Source: Linnemannia elongata
Taxonomy: Eukaryota > Mortierellomycota > Mortierellomycetes > Mortierellales > Mortierellaceae
Direction of reading: 5' to 3'
Assembly: GCA_036320915.1 (NCBI GenBank)
Contig: JAXBDG010000018.1
Span: 930,001-994,000 of the forward strand
DNA: 64,000 nucleotides
Shown here: piece after piece, positions 22,621 to 32,843 of the stretch
Layout: each line of letters opens with the position of its first letter
How positions within the stretch are numbered: position 1 is the first letter of the stretch
Made by a program: the position numbers and the translations under genes
The notes under the pieces: generated by a model
Databases searched by the model: none
Told to the model about the DNA's origin: nothing
Seen by the model: only the letters and a program-made list of their open reading frames with translations

Positions 22621-24114
22621 TCACACTCCCTGGGTGGAGTGCCCATGATGCGCAAGGTAATGGCGCTCGCGAGCCTCAATCCGTTTAAATGCCTCCGGAC
22701 ACATCTCGCACTGGTACGGCCGCAGGTTGGAATGAATCCGATGGTGTCTCTTCATGTCGTACACCCGAGCGAACGCCAGGGGACAGTCCGGGCACTTGTA
22801 GGGCTTTTGGCGGAGATGTGTGGTCTGGTGCGATTGGAGGTTGCAGGCCCGGGAGAAGAGGCGGCCACATTCTTTGCAGGGGTGTAACTTCCCTGGTGGT
22901 TTGGCGATTGATGTGTTTGTGTTTGTGTTTTGTTTGTTGACTTTGTTGGTCTTAACAGGTTTTTGGCGCTTGGGCTGTTTGGGGACAGGGGCGGTCTTGG
23001 GAGCGGCAACGGTGGAGGGTGCACGGCGTTTGGTGGGCTTCTTGCGGTAGGTCGGTGCGTTTGTGGGGAAGGAAGTGGGTGTGAACAAACACTCCTTTTT
23101 CACATCCCTCTCGCCTTCCTCGTCTTCCGAGGAGGAGAACGTTGGAGAGAACGTGCCCTGACTAGTAACGGAATCGTCAGCCTCAGTAAAAGGGGACATC
23201 ATAAGTGGTGGCGGAGGGGGAGAAAATGAAGGGTCGCTCAGGAAGTGGGGGGACACGCCTGTTGACAATTCTTGGTGCAGATGAGGGTGAAGGTGGTGGG
23301 TGTATTGCAAGGTGTGAGGGTGGTAATGTTGTTGTTGTTGTTGTTGCTGTTGTTGTTGTGGTTGGAGTTGGTTTTGTGAAGTGTTGGTTTCGAGGGAGTT
23401 GTTAAAAGGCGCTCCGACCACAGCCTCGTGAGCTTGAGGTGCCCACATGGGTGGGGGAGGACTACCAAGACCAGGATATGGTGATGGCTGTTGCAGGTCC
23501 GGGGCAAAGAGCCCTGGGTCTTGAAAAGACTGCAGCGTAGCGGCGGGATAAGGGGTGTCAAAGGTACCATAATAAGTGTTCTGCATCGTATCGCCCATAA
23601 TTGTAATTGCTGTCATTGGAGGCGTTGTCGGTACTGCGGCGACAGACGTGGTGACAGTAGAGGTGTACATGGGGGTCTCGAAGCTTCTGGGCCCAAGGGC
23701 GGCATGAATTTGAATAGGGTTCATGACTTGCTGCTGTTGTTGCTGCTGCTGCTGCTGGTTCGAGTTTGATGGGTAGACCAGAGCTCTTGTAAAGGAGAGC
23801 GCGGCAAGATTGTCCTCGATGGATAGATTCATGTAGTGCGACAGCGACTTGTTAGTGAGGTATTCTTCACTCGTTCCAAGAGAGGTAAGTGTGTTGCAGT
23901 TGTGGTTGTGTGAGAGTGGTGCTTGTTGAAGAGCGTTGTTGAAGTTATTGATGGAGGTGATGCTATTGCTGTTGGTGTTGTTATTGTTGTAGTGGAAGAG
24001 GTTATTGTTGAGTGCTGAGTGTTCTCCTTTCTTGTTTTCAAAAGAGGAAACGTTTACAACAGCGGAGGCGTCTTCGTGAATGGAATGGTAGTTGCGTGAA
24101 CCAGGCTTGTTCAT
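22621..24114 (-). CDS. C2H2 zinc-finger transcription factor
   Basis: This is a 497-residue intronless protein. Three C2H2 fingers occupy the last 85 or so residues: CKECGRLFSRACNLQSHQTTH, CPDCPLAFARVYDMKRHHRIH and CEMCPEAFKRIEARERHYLAHH by spacing (C-x2-C-x12-H-x3/4-H). The linkers (LRQKPYK, SNLRPYQ) resemble the usual TGEKP linker. A basic segment (KRRAPSTVAAPKT, KQPKRQKPVK) just before the fingers is a likely nuclear signal. The N-terminal 400 residues are disordered, with Asn and two Gln tracts and Ser/Pro/acidic patches (SSSEDEEGERD), as in activation domains. I took the ATG at 24114 (MNKPGSRNYHS); the in-frame extension to 24294 is a composition artefact. A GA-rich (sense CT-rich) tract upstream marks the promoter. 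The target genes are unknown. Confidence 0.85.
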   Translation of the reverse strand: MNKPGSRNYHSIHEDASAVVNVSSFENKKGEHSALNNNLFHYNNNNTNSNSITSINNFNNALQQAPLSHNHNCNTLTSLGTSEEYLTNKSLSHYMNLSIEDNLAALSFTRALVYPSNSNQQQQQQQQQQVMNPIQIHAALGPRSFETPMYTSTVTTSVAAVPTTPPMTAITIMGDTMQNTYYGTFDTPYPAATLQSFQDPGLFAPDLQQPSPYPGLGSPPPPMWAPQAHEAVVGAPFNNSLETNTSQNQLQPQQQQQQQQQQHYHPHTLQYTHHLHPHLHQELSTGVSPHFLSDPSFSPPPPPLMMSPFTEADDSVTSQGTFSPTFSSSEDEEGERDVKKECLFTPTSFPTNAPTYRKKPTKRRAPSTVAAPKTAPVPKQPKRQKPVKTNKVNKQNTNTNTSIAKPPGKLHPCKECGRLFSRACNLQSHQTTHLRQKPYKCPDCPLAFARVYDMKRHHRIHSNLRPYQCEMCPEAFKRIEARERHYLAHHGHSTQGV

Positions 24115-24851
24115 AATAGCGGAAAATGATGTAAAAGAATGAGCGAGAAGGAAAACGAAGATGCAAAGGGCGAAGAGGTAAAAAAAAAAAAAGAGAGAAG
24201 GTGAAAGGTTCAAGAAGGAGAGGGATGGTGGCTGTGTGTATGTGTGCGTGCTGTGCTTCTGTTCTGATTTGCGTTTCTTTCTTTCAATACGCAAAGGGGG
24301 TGGATGATGGAAAGGAATAGGAGGAAGGATGGTAGTAATATATGAAATGAAAAGTGGGATGAGACAACAGAAAAGAGAAAAGATATTTTAAAGATGTGTG
24401 AGCTGAGTGGAGATGTACAATGAGAAGAGAGGAGTGAAGAGTGGAGGCAGAGAGGAGAGGAAAAAGAAGGATGAAAAGGTGAGCAAGAGGGTCAATAGAT
24501 ATAGAGAAAACGAGAAGTGATGGCGAGAGAGATGGAAAGAGAAAAAGAAGCATTAAGAACTTTAAGTATGGCGGAGAAGTAGACAGAGAAGGTCAATTGT
24601 GGTCGTTGTCGTTACGCAGTAAGAAAACGGCGAAGACTTAATCTATTGTTCAGTAAGGGAGGGAAACAAGAGAAAATCTCTCAAAGATTGGCGGACGGTG
24701 GAAGAAGAATAGGGGACAATTGGGAAGCAGGAAAAGGGATTGAGTAAGGGAAGGACACAGCATTGTGCACCCTTCGGCAGCATGCGAATAAATACTCGAT
24801 TTGGCCAAGCGTGGTCAAAAAATACTGTCAAAAAAACAATATTAACACACG

Positions 24852-24886
<35 letters not shown>

Positions 24887-27800
24887 AAACAGCAGCCAAG
24901 AGCAGGTAAGTGGCAGTGCTAGAAACCTATCTTTCTACTTTCTTGTTTTCTTAGTTGGTGCGTGTGCGTTCTTTTCTTCATCTTTGTTTTGTTGTGGGCG
25001 TTTGTTGTTTGTTGTGTTTTCTTCGATTGCTTTTTTACTTTCTCTTCCCCTTTGCTCTCATCTTTTTTTTTTCTTTTCTCAATCCCTGTCACTCTACACA
25101 TCACTTCTCTTATTTATTGCTAGTGTTGTGGTGAAGTAGAGCAAATCACTAACCACCGGAAGTGGCTGTGAAGAAAAGAAAAAAGGGCACGAAAACACAC
25201 AAAGACTAAAGGAGAACAAAGAAAACAGCAGTGCTAAGTGGCATATGTTGGAGGCACTATTCTTGTCTTCACTATATTGTATTTTCACAAACAAGTTCTT
25301 AGCGGTTCCGATCTTTTCTTCCTATTTCTCCTTGCGATCACGGATTGAAAAGGGAGAGAAAGGAGAATCCACGTCGTCTATTTTTTTGTGTTTTGTGGTC
25401 TCCTTGCGGAATGAAAAAGGCACCGATCACGCATTGAGCTCACACTTTTTTGTACTTCTTTTTCTGTGGTTCGTTAAACCTGTGAGGCGCCCCCATTTGA
25501 CAAAGCAAAAGAAGAAGGGAAAAAAGTTAACGTTTAGAAGAAAAGCGAGAAGTACATAGGAAAAGTATGAAGCAGCATGAACAACTTGCTAGATGGTGGG
25601 TGGGTGGGTCGCCATGCTTGTCAATTGGTACTCAATAGCTGACGTGTGATATCTGGTTTCCCTTTGTTCTTTTTCTCTTTCCCTCCCTCTTTGTTTTTGA
25701 GATGGATATGGCATATCAACAAAAAACAACAACAACAATATACACACGCACACGCAGGCACAACCAAAACAAAAAAAGCTAAAAATTAAATCATTCGTCT
25801 AACACATACAGAAAAAAAAAGGTTCGTGACTCGGCGTGCAGCACAGAAAGGTACGGAGAAAGGAAGGACATCGAACCCCATGGCCATCGGGCAATGGAAA
25901 TTCTCTTTCCGCCAGATGATTCTTTTTCGCTGCCAACAAAAAAACAAAAAAAAAAAAAGCTGTAGGAAGAAGCACCAACAACAAATATTTTTTTTTTTGC
26001 TATGGAGGATAATAAAATAATTACACAGCCTTTTTCTACAATTAATTGCTCAAAGGATAACGACCACAGCTCCTTACAAAGAACGAAGAAAAACGATGGC
26101 TGATGGAGAGGAAAAGGAGGTGGGTGACCCGTGGCTATATTTCTCTTTTCTCGCTGTCGAAAATGATAGCATGATGGTGCGACCACTATTTTATCCCGCA
26201 AGGCATTTGTGTTGCTTAATATGTATCTCGCTCTGTGTCATCTTAGGCACCTTCACTCCTTGCTCCTCCGTCTCCTTCTGCTCCTGTTCTTGCGTGCTCT
26301 TGTTTGCTTGGCCTCAATAAAGTTTCGTCGATTCTGCTTTTTTTCCTGCTAAACCTTAGCAATAATCGCACGGCGGACTAAATGAGATGGCTATCACCAC
26401 CACCCACTTGTGATATAAAACAAGAAGAGAGACAAAACGAGAGAGAGAGCGGAGTAAAAGAAGGAGGCAATTGGGGTGAAGAAAAAGGAGAAACAAAAAC
26501 AACAAATAACGAGTAGGCTGGCGTCTCTCAACACACACCCCTCATGTTCCACCCAGCTCAATTGCCCACAGCCACTTTTTTGTTTTGCTTTTTTTTCTCA
26601 TGTTCCCTCTCGTTCCGAATCAATTGCGAACGGCTATATCCTTTGAGACGAAACGAACTGGCTAGCGATCTAGGACGGGGAGTCAGGGGGCTGGACAATC
26701 GACCGTAACTGTGGCTCCTGTCTCTATATTTGTATGGTTCCAGGTCATTCGAATATACACTTTAACGAGCACCTTTATTCCAAGACAGGGGTATCGCCGT
26801 TTTTCCTCTTTCCTTTGCTTTGTCATGACCACTCGTCCCTGTCACCTTTCTTCTTCAAACACACAGACCTTGTCGTTTCCTTCTCCTTCTTGCTTATATC
26901 TGAACCCTTTCGTTCTCGTTATTTTTCCTCTCAGTGCTCTTTCTTCCCTATCAATTGACCCCCGCACCTTCCCCATAAACAAAATAAGAGATGAAATGAT
27001 TTTGTCCATCCGTCTGTCCGTCCGCCTGTCCGTCTGTCTGTTCACTCATCGTCCGACCCTTCCTTTCCGTCGGAAATGATTCAGTAACTATCACAGTCAA
27101 AGCACACATGCACACACTTGCTCACTCGCTCATCCTTGCTCTTTTGCTCACACCCGCAGATGACCCCTTCCACCCAGACAAACAGGTCTTATCCTGTTTT
27201 TGTCCAAGGCCCATCATGCTTCTGAGCTATATCTTCTTTCATTTGCTTTTGTTGCCTTTCCCACTTGGTCCTTGTCTATCAGATAGATCCGAGGGTCACA
27301 TTCAGCAAGCACCGCAAAAAAAAAGCAGGGTACTTGTTATTGACTCCATCCCTTGTTGTTTTCTCCTCGGGGTTCTCGTCTATCCCCCCTTCACTCTCCT
27401 ACCGTTCAATCCTCTCCTTTTTCTTATTCCATCCCATAATGATTTGTGGAGATGAATTCGATCTATATACACATGTGTACCCTTCGCCTAAAAGGTAATT
27501 GAATCACTGCTACTACCTCATAGAACAATAAACAACCCAATTCTCCGTCCACCCCCTACCCTCTAGTTTCTCCGTCTACTCTCCCAAGTCTCTTCTCTCA
27601 TCATCGCTTCACCATGTTCTCCCACAACACTCCATACTTCATAACCTATGCGCAGATACACTCACATTCCTGCTCAATTGCTCCCGCAACGCCTCTTATT
27701 TCCTAATTTTTCCTGCCTCCCAGCTACCATCTCTCTATCCCGTTTCATACTGCCGGTCTCCACTCCACTCCTGACTTTCCTACAGGGCAATAAATTAGCA

Positions 27801-28798
27801 TAACAAACATGTAGCATGACGGGTGTCGGGCATGGCCTTGGAAGGACCCCAAACAACCGCAACATGCCTTGTTTTGATCACTGTACTACCCTCCTCATCT
27901 TCCTTTTCGCCTTTTCCCTTCTACTTATCCTGTACCGTGCAAGTTTTTATCGTTGTCCTCGTCGTAGTCCCATAGCAATTGAAAAAAAAGGTCTAGACCC
28001 TTCGTTTTGCCTTCTCATGCTTTTCTCCTGGAAAGAAGAAAAGGAAAAGAAGATGGACGGTCTTACTGCTCAAGAAGTCGATATGCGTGCAATTATTTCC
28101 GAACCAGGGGTCCTCTTGCACATCCCCTTACCGATACTGCATTTTTTTTTCCCAGTTAACACACTCCTTTTTTTTCTACTTTCGCCCTGCATGCATTCCG
28201 ACTGGAAGATAATTGCTAATTGACCAAAGGGTTTTGAGTCGCGTCAAAGACACGAACACTCAAATAGTGAAGAGAAATGGTAGTACACGCATGGGCACGA
28301 TGAACGATTCCCGAGGAGCAAACAACATCGACAACATCGACAACACATATGCACTCCCAACATACTTGCAACAGACATACAACCCGTCCTCCTTATCCTC
28401 TTCCCCTCTTCCTCTCTTCCCCGTCGTCCCTTCGTCTCCATCGTCCTTTCTTCTCCCTCGTCTTTTCGTCCTCCAACTCCTTTTGATCGTCTCCTTCGTT
28501 CTCTTCGATCCTTCCAGTCGTGATCCCGGCGTACACAAACAAAAATCGGAGCTGCCCTTCCTTATTTTCTTGACACATGCGTTTCTTTTCGTCCCTCACT
28601 CACACAATCGCTCCTCTCTGCGTCTCTTTGTTGCCATAGCACATATGGTAGGCTTGTGTGCATCCTTGTCCCCACCATTGCGTTTTTTGTTTTAAATACA
28701 TGTGCGATTCTCGTTGTCTCCTCTTCCTTCTTTCTTTTCCTTTCTTTACCTCTGCTTTTGGTATCCATCTGTCACAATCATCCATTGACACTACCCTC

Positions 28799-28829
<31 letters not shown>

Positions 28830-28893
28830 ACACATCACACCTCCCTTCTTTCCAATAAACATTCAAATCCAAACCCAAAATCAAACCAAAACG
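24115..28893. other. Gene-poor stretch
   Basis: The zinc-finger promoter (GA-rich, to about 24560) is followed by 4.3 kb with no convincing gene. A (CA)n microsatellite lies at about 24855-24884 and a CCGTCTGTC repeat at about 27005-27040. CT-rich tracts lie at 26870-27060, 27110-27460, 27540-27800 and 28380-28860; the last leads to the gene at 28894. A C run lies at about 28797-28815. Open frames here are compositional. Confidence 0.45.
24855..24884. repeat. (CA)n microsatellite
   Basis: About fifteen CA units on the + strand. Confidence 0.8.
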
Positions 28894-29349
28894 ATGAGCG
28901 CTCATAATTACCGACTCCCAATCCATGCCGGTGGTGTTGAAGCCGTTGGGTTCCTGTCTCCAACCATCCATTACAACGAGTACCCCCTCTCAGACGATAT
29001 CCAGAAGACCGAAGGCGCGGCGAACCTGAACATGGGCGCTCACGATGCCATGGGTCAGCAGCATGGGCAAATGGCCGTCCTGGGCGCTGGGAATGCAGTA
29101 GAAGATGCCGCTAATGGTGCCGCGGATGCTGCCTCTAGTGCTGTCGGCGACGCCGCTGTTGCCGTCGGTGACGCCGCTGATGCCGCTGATAATGTTGGCC
29201 CATCTTCGTCGTCCTCCTCCATGTCGTCCTTTCCGACAGACGATCACGTCGAGACAATAGAGGACGACGCGGATGTTGAGATGGAAGATGTTATGATGGA
29301 AGAGGAGGGAGGACAGGGGCAAGAGGAGGCCCAGGCTCCTTTGAGTTAA
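28894..29349 (+). CDS. Alanine-rich acidic small protein, unknown
   Basis: This is a 151-residue intronless protein. The ATG is in good context (ccaaaacgATGAGC) and follows a CT-rich tract, as for other genes here. The first 45 residues are ordinary (YRLPIHAGGVEAVGFLSPTI). A central Ala/Asp/Gly repeat follows (GNAVEDAANGAADAASSAVG, then GDAADAADN), which may form an amphipathic helix. A Ser run comes next, and then a strongly acidic C-terminus (EDDADVEMEDVMMEEEGG). There is no signal peptide or membrane segment. The codons are GC-ended, unlike the flanks, which supports a real gene. No family is recognised. Confidence 0.65.
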   Translation: MSAHNYRLPIHAGGVEAVGFLSPTIHYNEYPLSDDIQKTEGAANLNMGAHDAMGQQHGQMAVLGAGNAVEDAANGAADAASSAVGDAAVAVGDAADAADNVGPSSSSSSMSSFPTDDHVETIEDDADVEMEDVMMEEEGGQGQEEAQAPLS

Positions 29350-30675
29350 TTGTGGGTGGACTAGCGCCACCTCACACCATCCGAACATCGCAGGGCAAGT
29401 GGGAGGAGAGAATATCGTCGCGAGGGGTGACTTTTTTCTCATCGATTTCCACTCCCTAACCTTACCCCTCGACTCCAGGAGACGAATGCTTCGTTCTCAA
29501 GGGGTAACAACGCGCTTTCATTCTCCTCAACATCATACCGCCTCTCTACCCATGTCCATCGCGTCGTCCATGACCCGAGTGTTCGTCTGAGCGTGCGAGC
29601 GCGAAAGAGAGAAGGTCGATGTGCATATTGTCATTGATACTGTCGGAGATGAGTGAAAACTCAATTACTGATAACGACACGACAACGATGCTGACAAACA
29701 CAGAAATGCATGGCTGTAGCGAGAGGGGGAAGTGCGGATACAGAGAGCAAAGCGGAGACTGGATTTTACAGTCCTTGGGATTTAGGAGCACACAGCAATT
29801 GTGCATTCGTTCCCTTCCTTGCTCTGTGTGTTCTTCCCCTTTTTCCCGCGCATCCTCCTATTCTTGCATACCATCGTCCTTCTCATCTGCTCCATGCTCC
29901 CGTACTATTGGGACAATCTGACTTCCATTCTATCACATGTTGCGCATTATATTCAAACCTTTTCTAGTATCGTTAATAATTTTTGTCTAATCCTTTACCA
30001 ATTCTCTTCGGCTTCTCGCTCATTATTTTTTTTGTGTCCAAAGTGCGCGAGCACCTATATAGATAAATACCATACACTAATAGCCCTCCTTCCTTTATTG
30101 CGCGTTTCTTTTTTTTACCTCTGCTTTTGTTTTTGTTTTTGTATTCCTAAACACTAATCACCGTTCAATAAACTTGCCGCTGGCCAAGTCCATACTGCAT
30201 CCCTTTGCCGGTTATTTTTGTATGCTTGTTTGTGTGTTTGTTTGTTTGTTCACTTTGTTTCCATCATTGAACAAAGGAAGAAAGCGAACACCACTTATGA
30301 CGAAAATACAGGAATAAAGCAAAGACGATTTAGGTCGAGCCTGGCCAGCTGTCAAACTCGCAGAAGAGAACAAGAGAAGGCTTGGCCGTCAGCTTGCTGT
30401 TGTCTGTCCCTGTTTGATTGTTTTGTGGTTGCGGCTTTGTAGACGATGTAGTCGATTGATGAGGGCGTTCATTGTTGATATCGTTGTTACGTTTTGCTTC
30501 CCATCCCTTGTCTTCATTCATGCATCAAGCCTCTTTAGAACTCCTTGGTGTTGTGCCTTCTCCTATTTTCTATCTCTTCACCCAATTCACCCACGCATTA
30601 TCCTTTGTGAGCAAGTGCAAAGTGCCAAGACTGAAAGGACAGAAACACCACAAGATAGCCTTCTTTGTCTTTTCC

Positions 30676-30709
<34 letters not shown>

Positions 30710-31589
30710 TTCTCCACCTCTCTCTCTCTCGTCCTCTTCTAGTCTTGAATGAGGCCTTTGCGTTTGCATGAGTTCCCATGACCTGTCGCATAGCCTTTGC
30801 CTTTTTTCCTATTTTCCCTTTCGCCTTGCTACCTTTCGTGGTTTTCGCATTGTCATGTTTTTTCTTTGCTGTTCCTCCTTTTGATCATATAAAAAAAATG
30901 ATTTAGACGCGTGAAAATTACAAAAATTTGCTGCGCAATGAACCCATCATCTTGTCTTTTTCCACCCCTCGCCTCCTCACGTCGGTAGACTCGACGACTG
31001 TCATCCAACATATAATCGGCAAGTCCTTCCAGGCCTCCAGTTCCCCCCAGTGCGCGATTGCCAAAAAGTCTTCCCTTCTTGCGTTTGCGTGACAGGTCTT
31101 TCTAAAAGAAGAAGTAATTGTTCACAGAAACCACTACCATGCCACGGTGTTGTGTTACACATCGACACGAAATCATGGGAAAATCGGGGGGGAGGGGGGA
31201 GGCTTAGCGAAGGAGAACGAAGAGACTGAATTTTTTCGTTTATTTCAATCATTCCCTTCTTCCCTTTGTTGTACCTTTTTTTTTCTACTCTTTACCTCTC
31301 ATTGGAAATGCTCCGAAGGAGGGAGGAGGGGAGAGGGAGGGGAAGAGGGACCTTCAACACCTATGTCAAAAGACCTCATGGCCAAACTCCTATTACTCTA
31401 TCAATAACCTGCACTCACAGAACCGCCTTCTTCCACATTACCATGAACACCACCAGGCATTCAGAGTAACCGAGAATGGAGCCGATCATGGAGCTGACTA
31501 TGGGCAAGACAAATTGGAGATGATAACCCTTTCGCCGAGGAAGATGACCCGTCACTAATGCGTGGTTTCACACACGCATAAAAAACTAG
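29350..31589. other. Gene-free stretch
   Basis: This is the 3' flank of the small protein gene, followed by CT-rich and T-rich sequence. A T30 run lies at 30677-30706 and AATAAA at about 30166. No gene is recognised before the relic that starts at 31590. Confidence 0.45.
30677..30706. repeat. Homopolymer T30
   Basis: Run of about 30 T, followed by a TCTC repeat. The length is uncertain. Confidence 0.8.
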
Positions 31590-32580
31590 CCTAAGCTCGG
31601 TTCGATTTGCCCCTCCTGCCCTTTTCCTGACTGGAATCTGTGGAAGCCTTCTTGCGACGTGACGAGGCGCGACTGAAAGAGCTGTTGCTGCTAGCCGCCG
31701 TGGTGCTGCTCGTCGCTGTACTGCTTGTTGCCATGGTACCGCTTGCTGCCATGTTGCTTGAACTCGTACTGGAACTCGCCATCCATGGTTATGATCCAAC
31801 TGCTGCAAGCGGTTGCAGGTGCTTGGGCCTTTCGAAGGTCTTGAGCCGGTGTAGAACAATCTCGCACATGTTCTGAGTAGCCATCGTGTTACTATGAAAG
31901 TACCGCTTACACGAATAGCAATAAAAACTCCGAAGGGTCACTTGCGCAATGAACTCGGTACATCGTGGGCACTTTTTCGACGTGTAGTATTTGTTTATAC
32001 CGACTACGACGTAACATAGGGAGCGCACCTAAACATGGAGAGTCAAAGAGTTCGTCATTTTTTAAAACTTGAAATGTTTGGACAACGTACGAATGAAAAA
32101 ATGTGGAATGCTGTGAAAGCTTGGAGTTGCTGGAAAACTGGCTCAAGCCAACTCCGAACAGAATGGGATCCTAAGACTTCCTCCTACCACATGCAGCAAC
32201 CTCTCGGCAAGGACCTGGGGGCTTGCTTGGCTCGCTCCAAGTCCCATGGATGATTCTTGTAACGATTGTCATCCCCAGCATAGCACTTCTCAGACGCGTC
32301 TCAACCAGCTGCAACTTCTCCAAATAGTTCACGACGGTTCCAGACTGTCCTCTCAGGGGTGGCAAGCGGGGCTCAAGATCCGTAACAGACTCCTCTTCAC
32401 CTTCAGGAGTCACCCCCTTCTCGTTCTCGAGCCACCTACGATGTCTAAACACGGGCTGGTAGATAGTCTTCTGCTTAAACGGCCAGATTGTAGAAGGCAG
32501 GCTGGTATGAGTCGCCACGCGGATCCGTTACTGGGTCATGACCGGGAGCCGACACCAGATCTGGCACTGGGAGGTCTTTA
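31590..32580 (-). pseudogene. Decayed TnpB/Fanzor-like zinc-ribbon nuclease
   Basis: Broken pieces of one protein lie in order on the - strand in different frames. From right to left they are a segment ending GDSYQPAFYNLAV (about 32492-32580), then YQPVFRHRRWLENEKGV and LPPLRGQ (about 32320-32470), AERLLHVVGGSLR (about 32180-32220), GVGLSQFSSNS (about 32120-32150), and the best-kept piece at 31789-32028. That piece has VVVGINKYYTSKKCPRC, then YCYSC, then YFHSNTMATQNMCEIV. This is the C-terminal zinc ribbon (CPRC...CYSC) followed by the position of the last RuvC acid seen in TnpB and its eukaryotic relatives (usual form: R-D-x-N/M-A-A-x-N). Here the Asp position reads Asn. At least three frameshifts and a stop are present, so no active protein is expected. 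A Ser/Ala/Thr-rich, basic tail frame (31591-31782) may be the old C-terminus. The Fanzor assignment rests on motif memory only. Confidence 0.55.
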
Positions 32581-32843
32581 TGCCTTTCTCTGTCACTCAC
32601 ACGCTCGCTCTTCCCTCATCTCTTTTCTGTGCCACCTTCCCTGCGTCGTTCCTATCATCATTTCCTCACTTTTCTTAACCTCCATTGTCTTGCTCTCGCT
32701 CCCACGCCCTCTGTTCGATTTTTCTTTTTTGTCTTCCTTCACCTTTTTACATCTTTCTCTCTTTCCCTATTTTCATCCCTTGCAACCCTTTTCTGATCAT
32801 CAACCAACAACCCTTTTTCCTTCCATTGCTACACCCGACCACA

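Noticed and set aside
23205..23405. + strand Gly/Val frames opposite the zinc-finger gene
   Set aside because: Antisense of Gln and His tracts in a gene with three clear C2H2 fingers.
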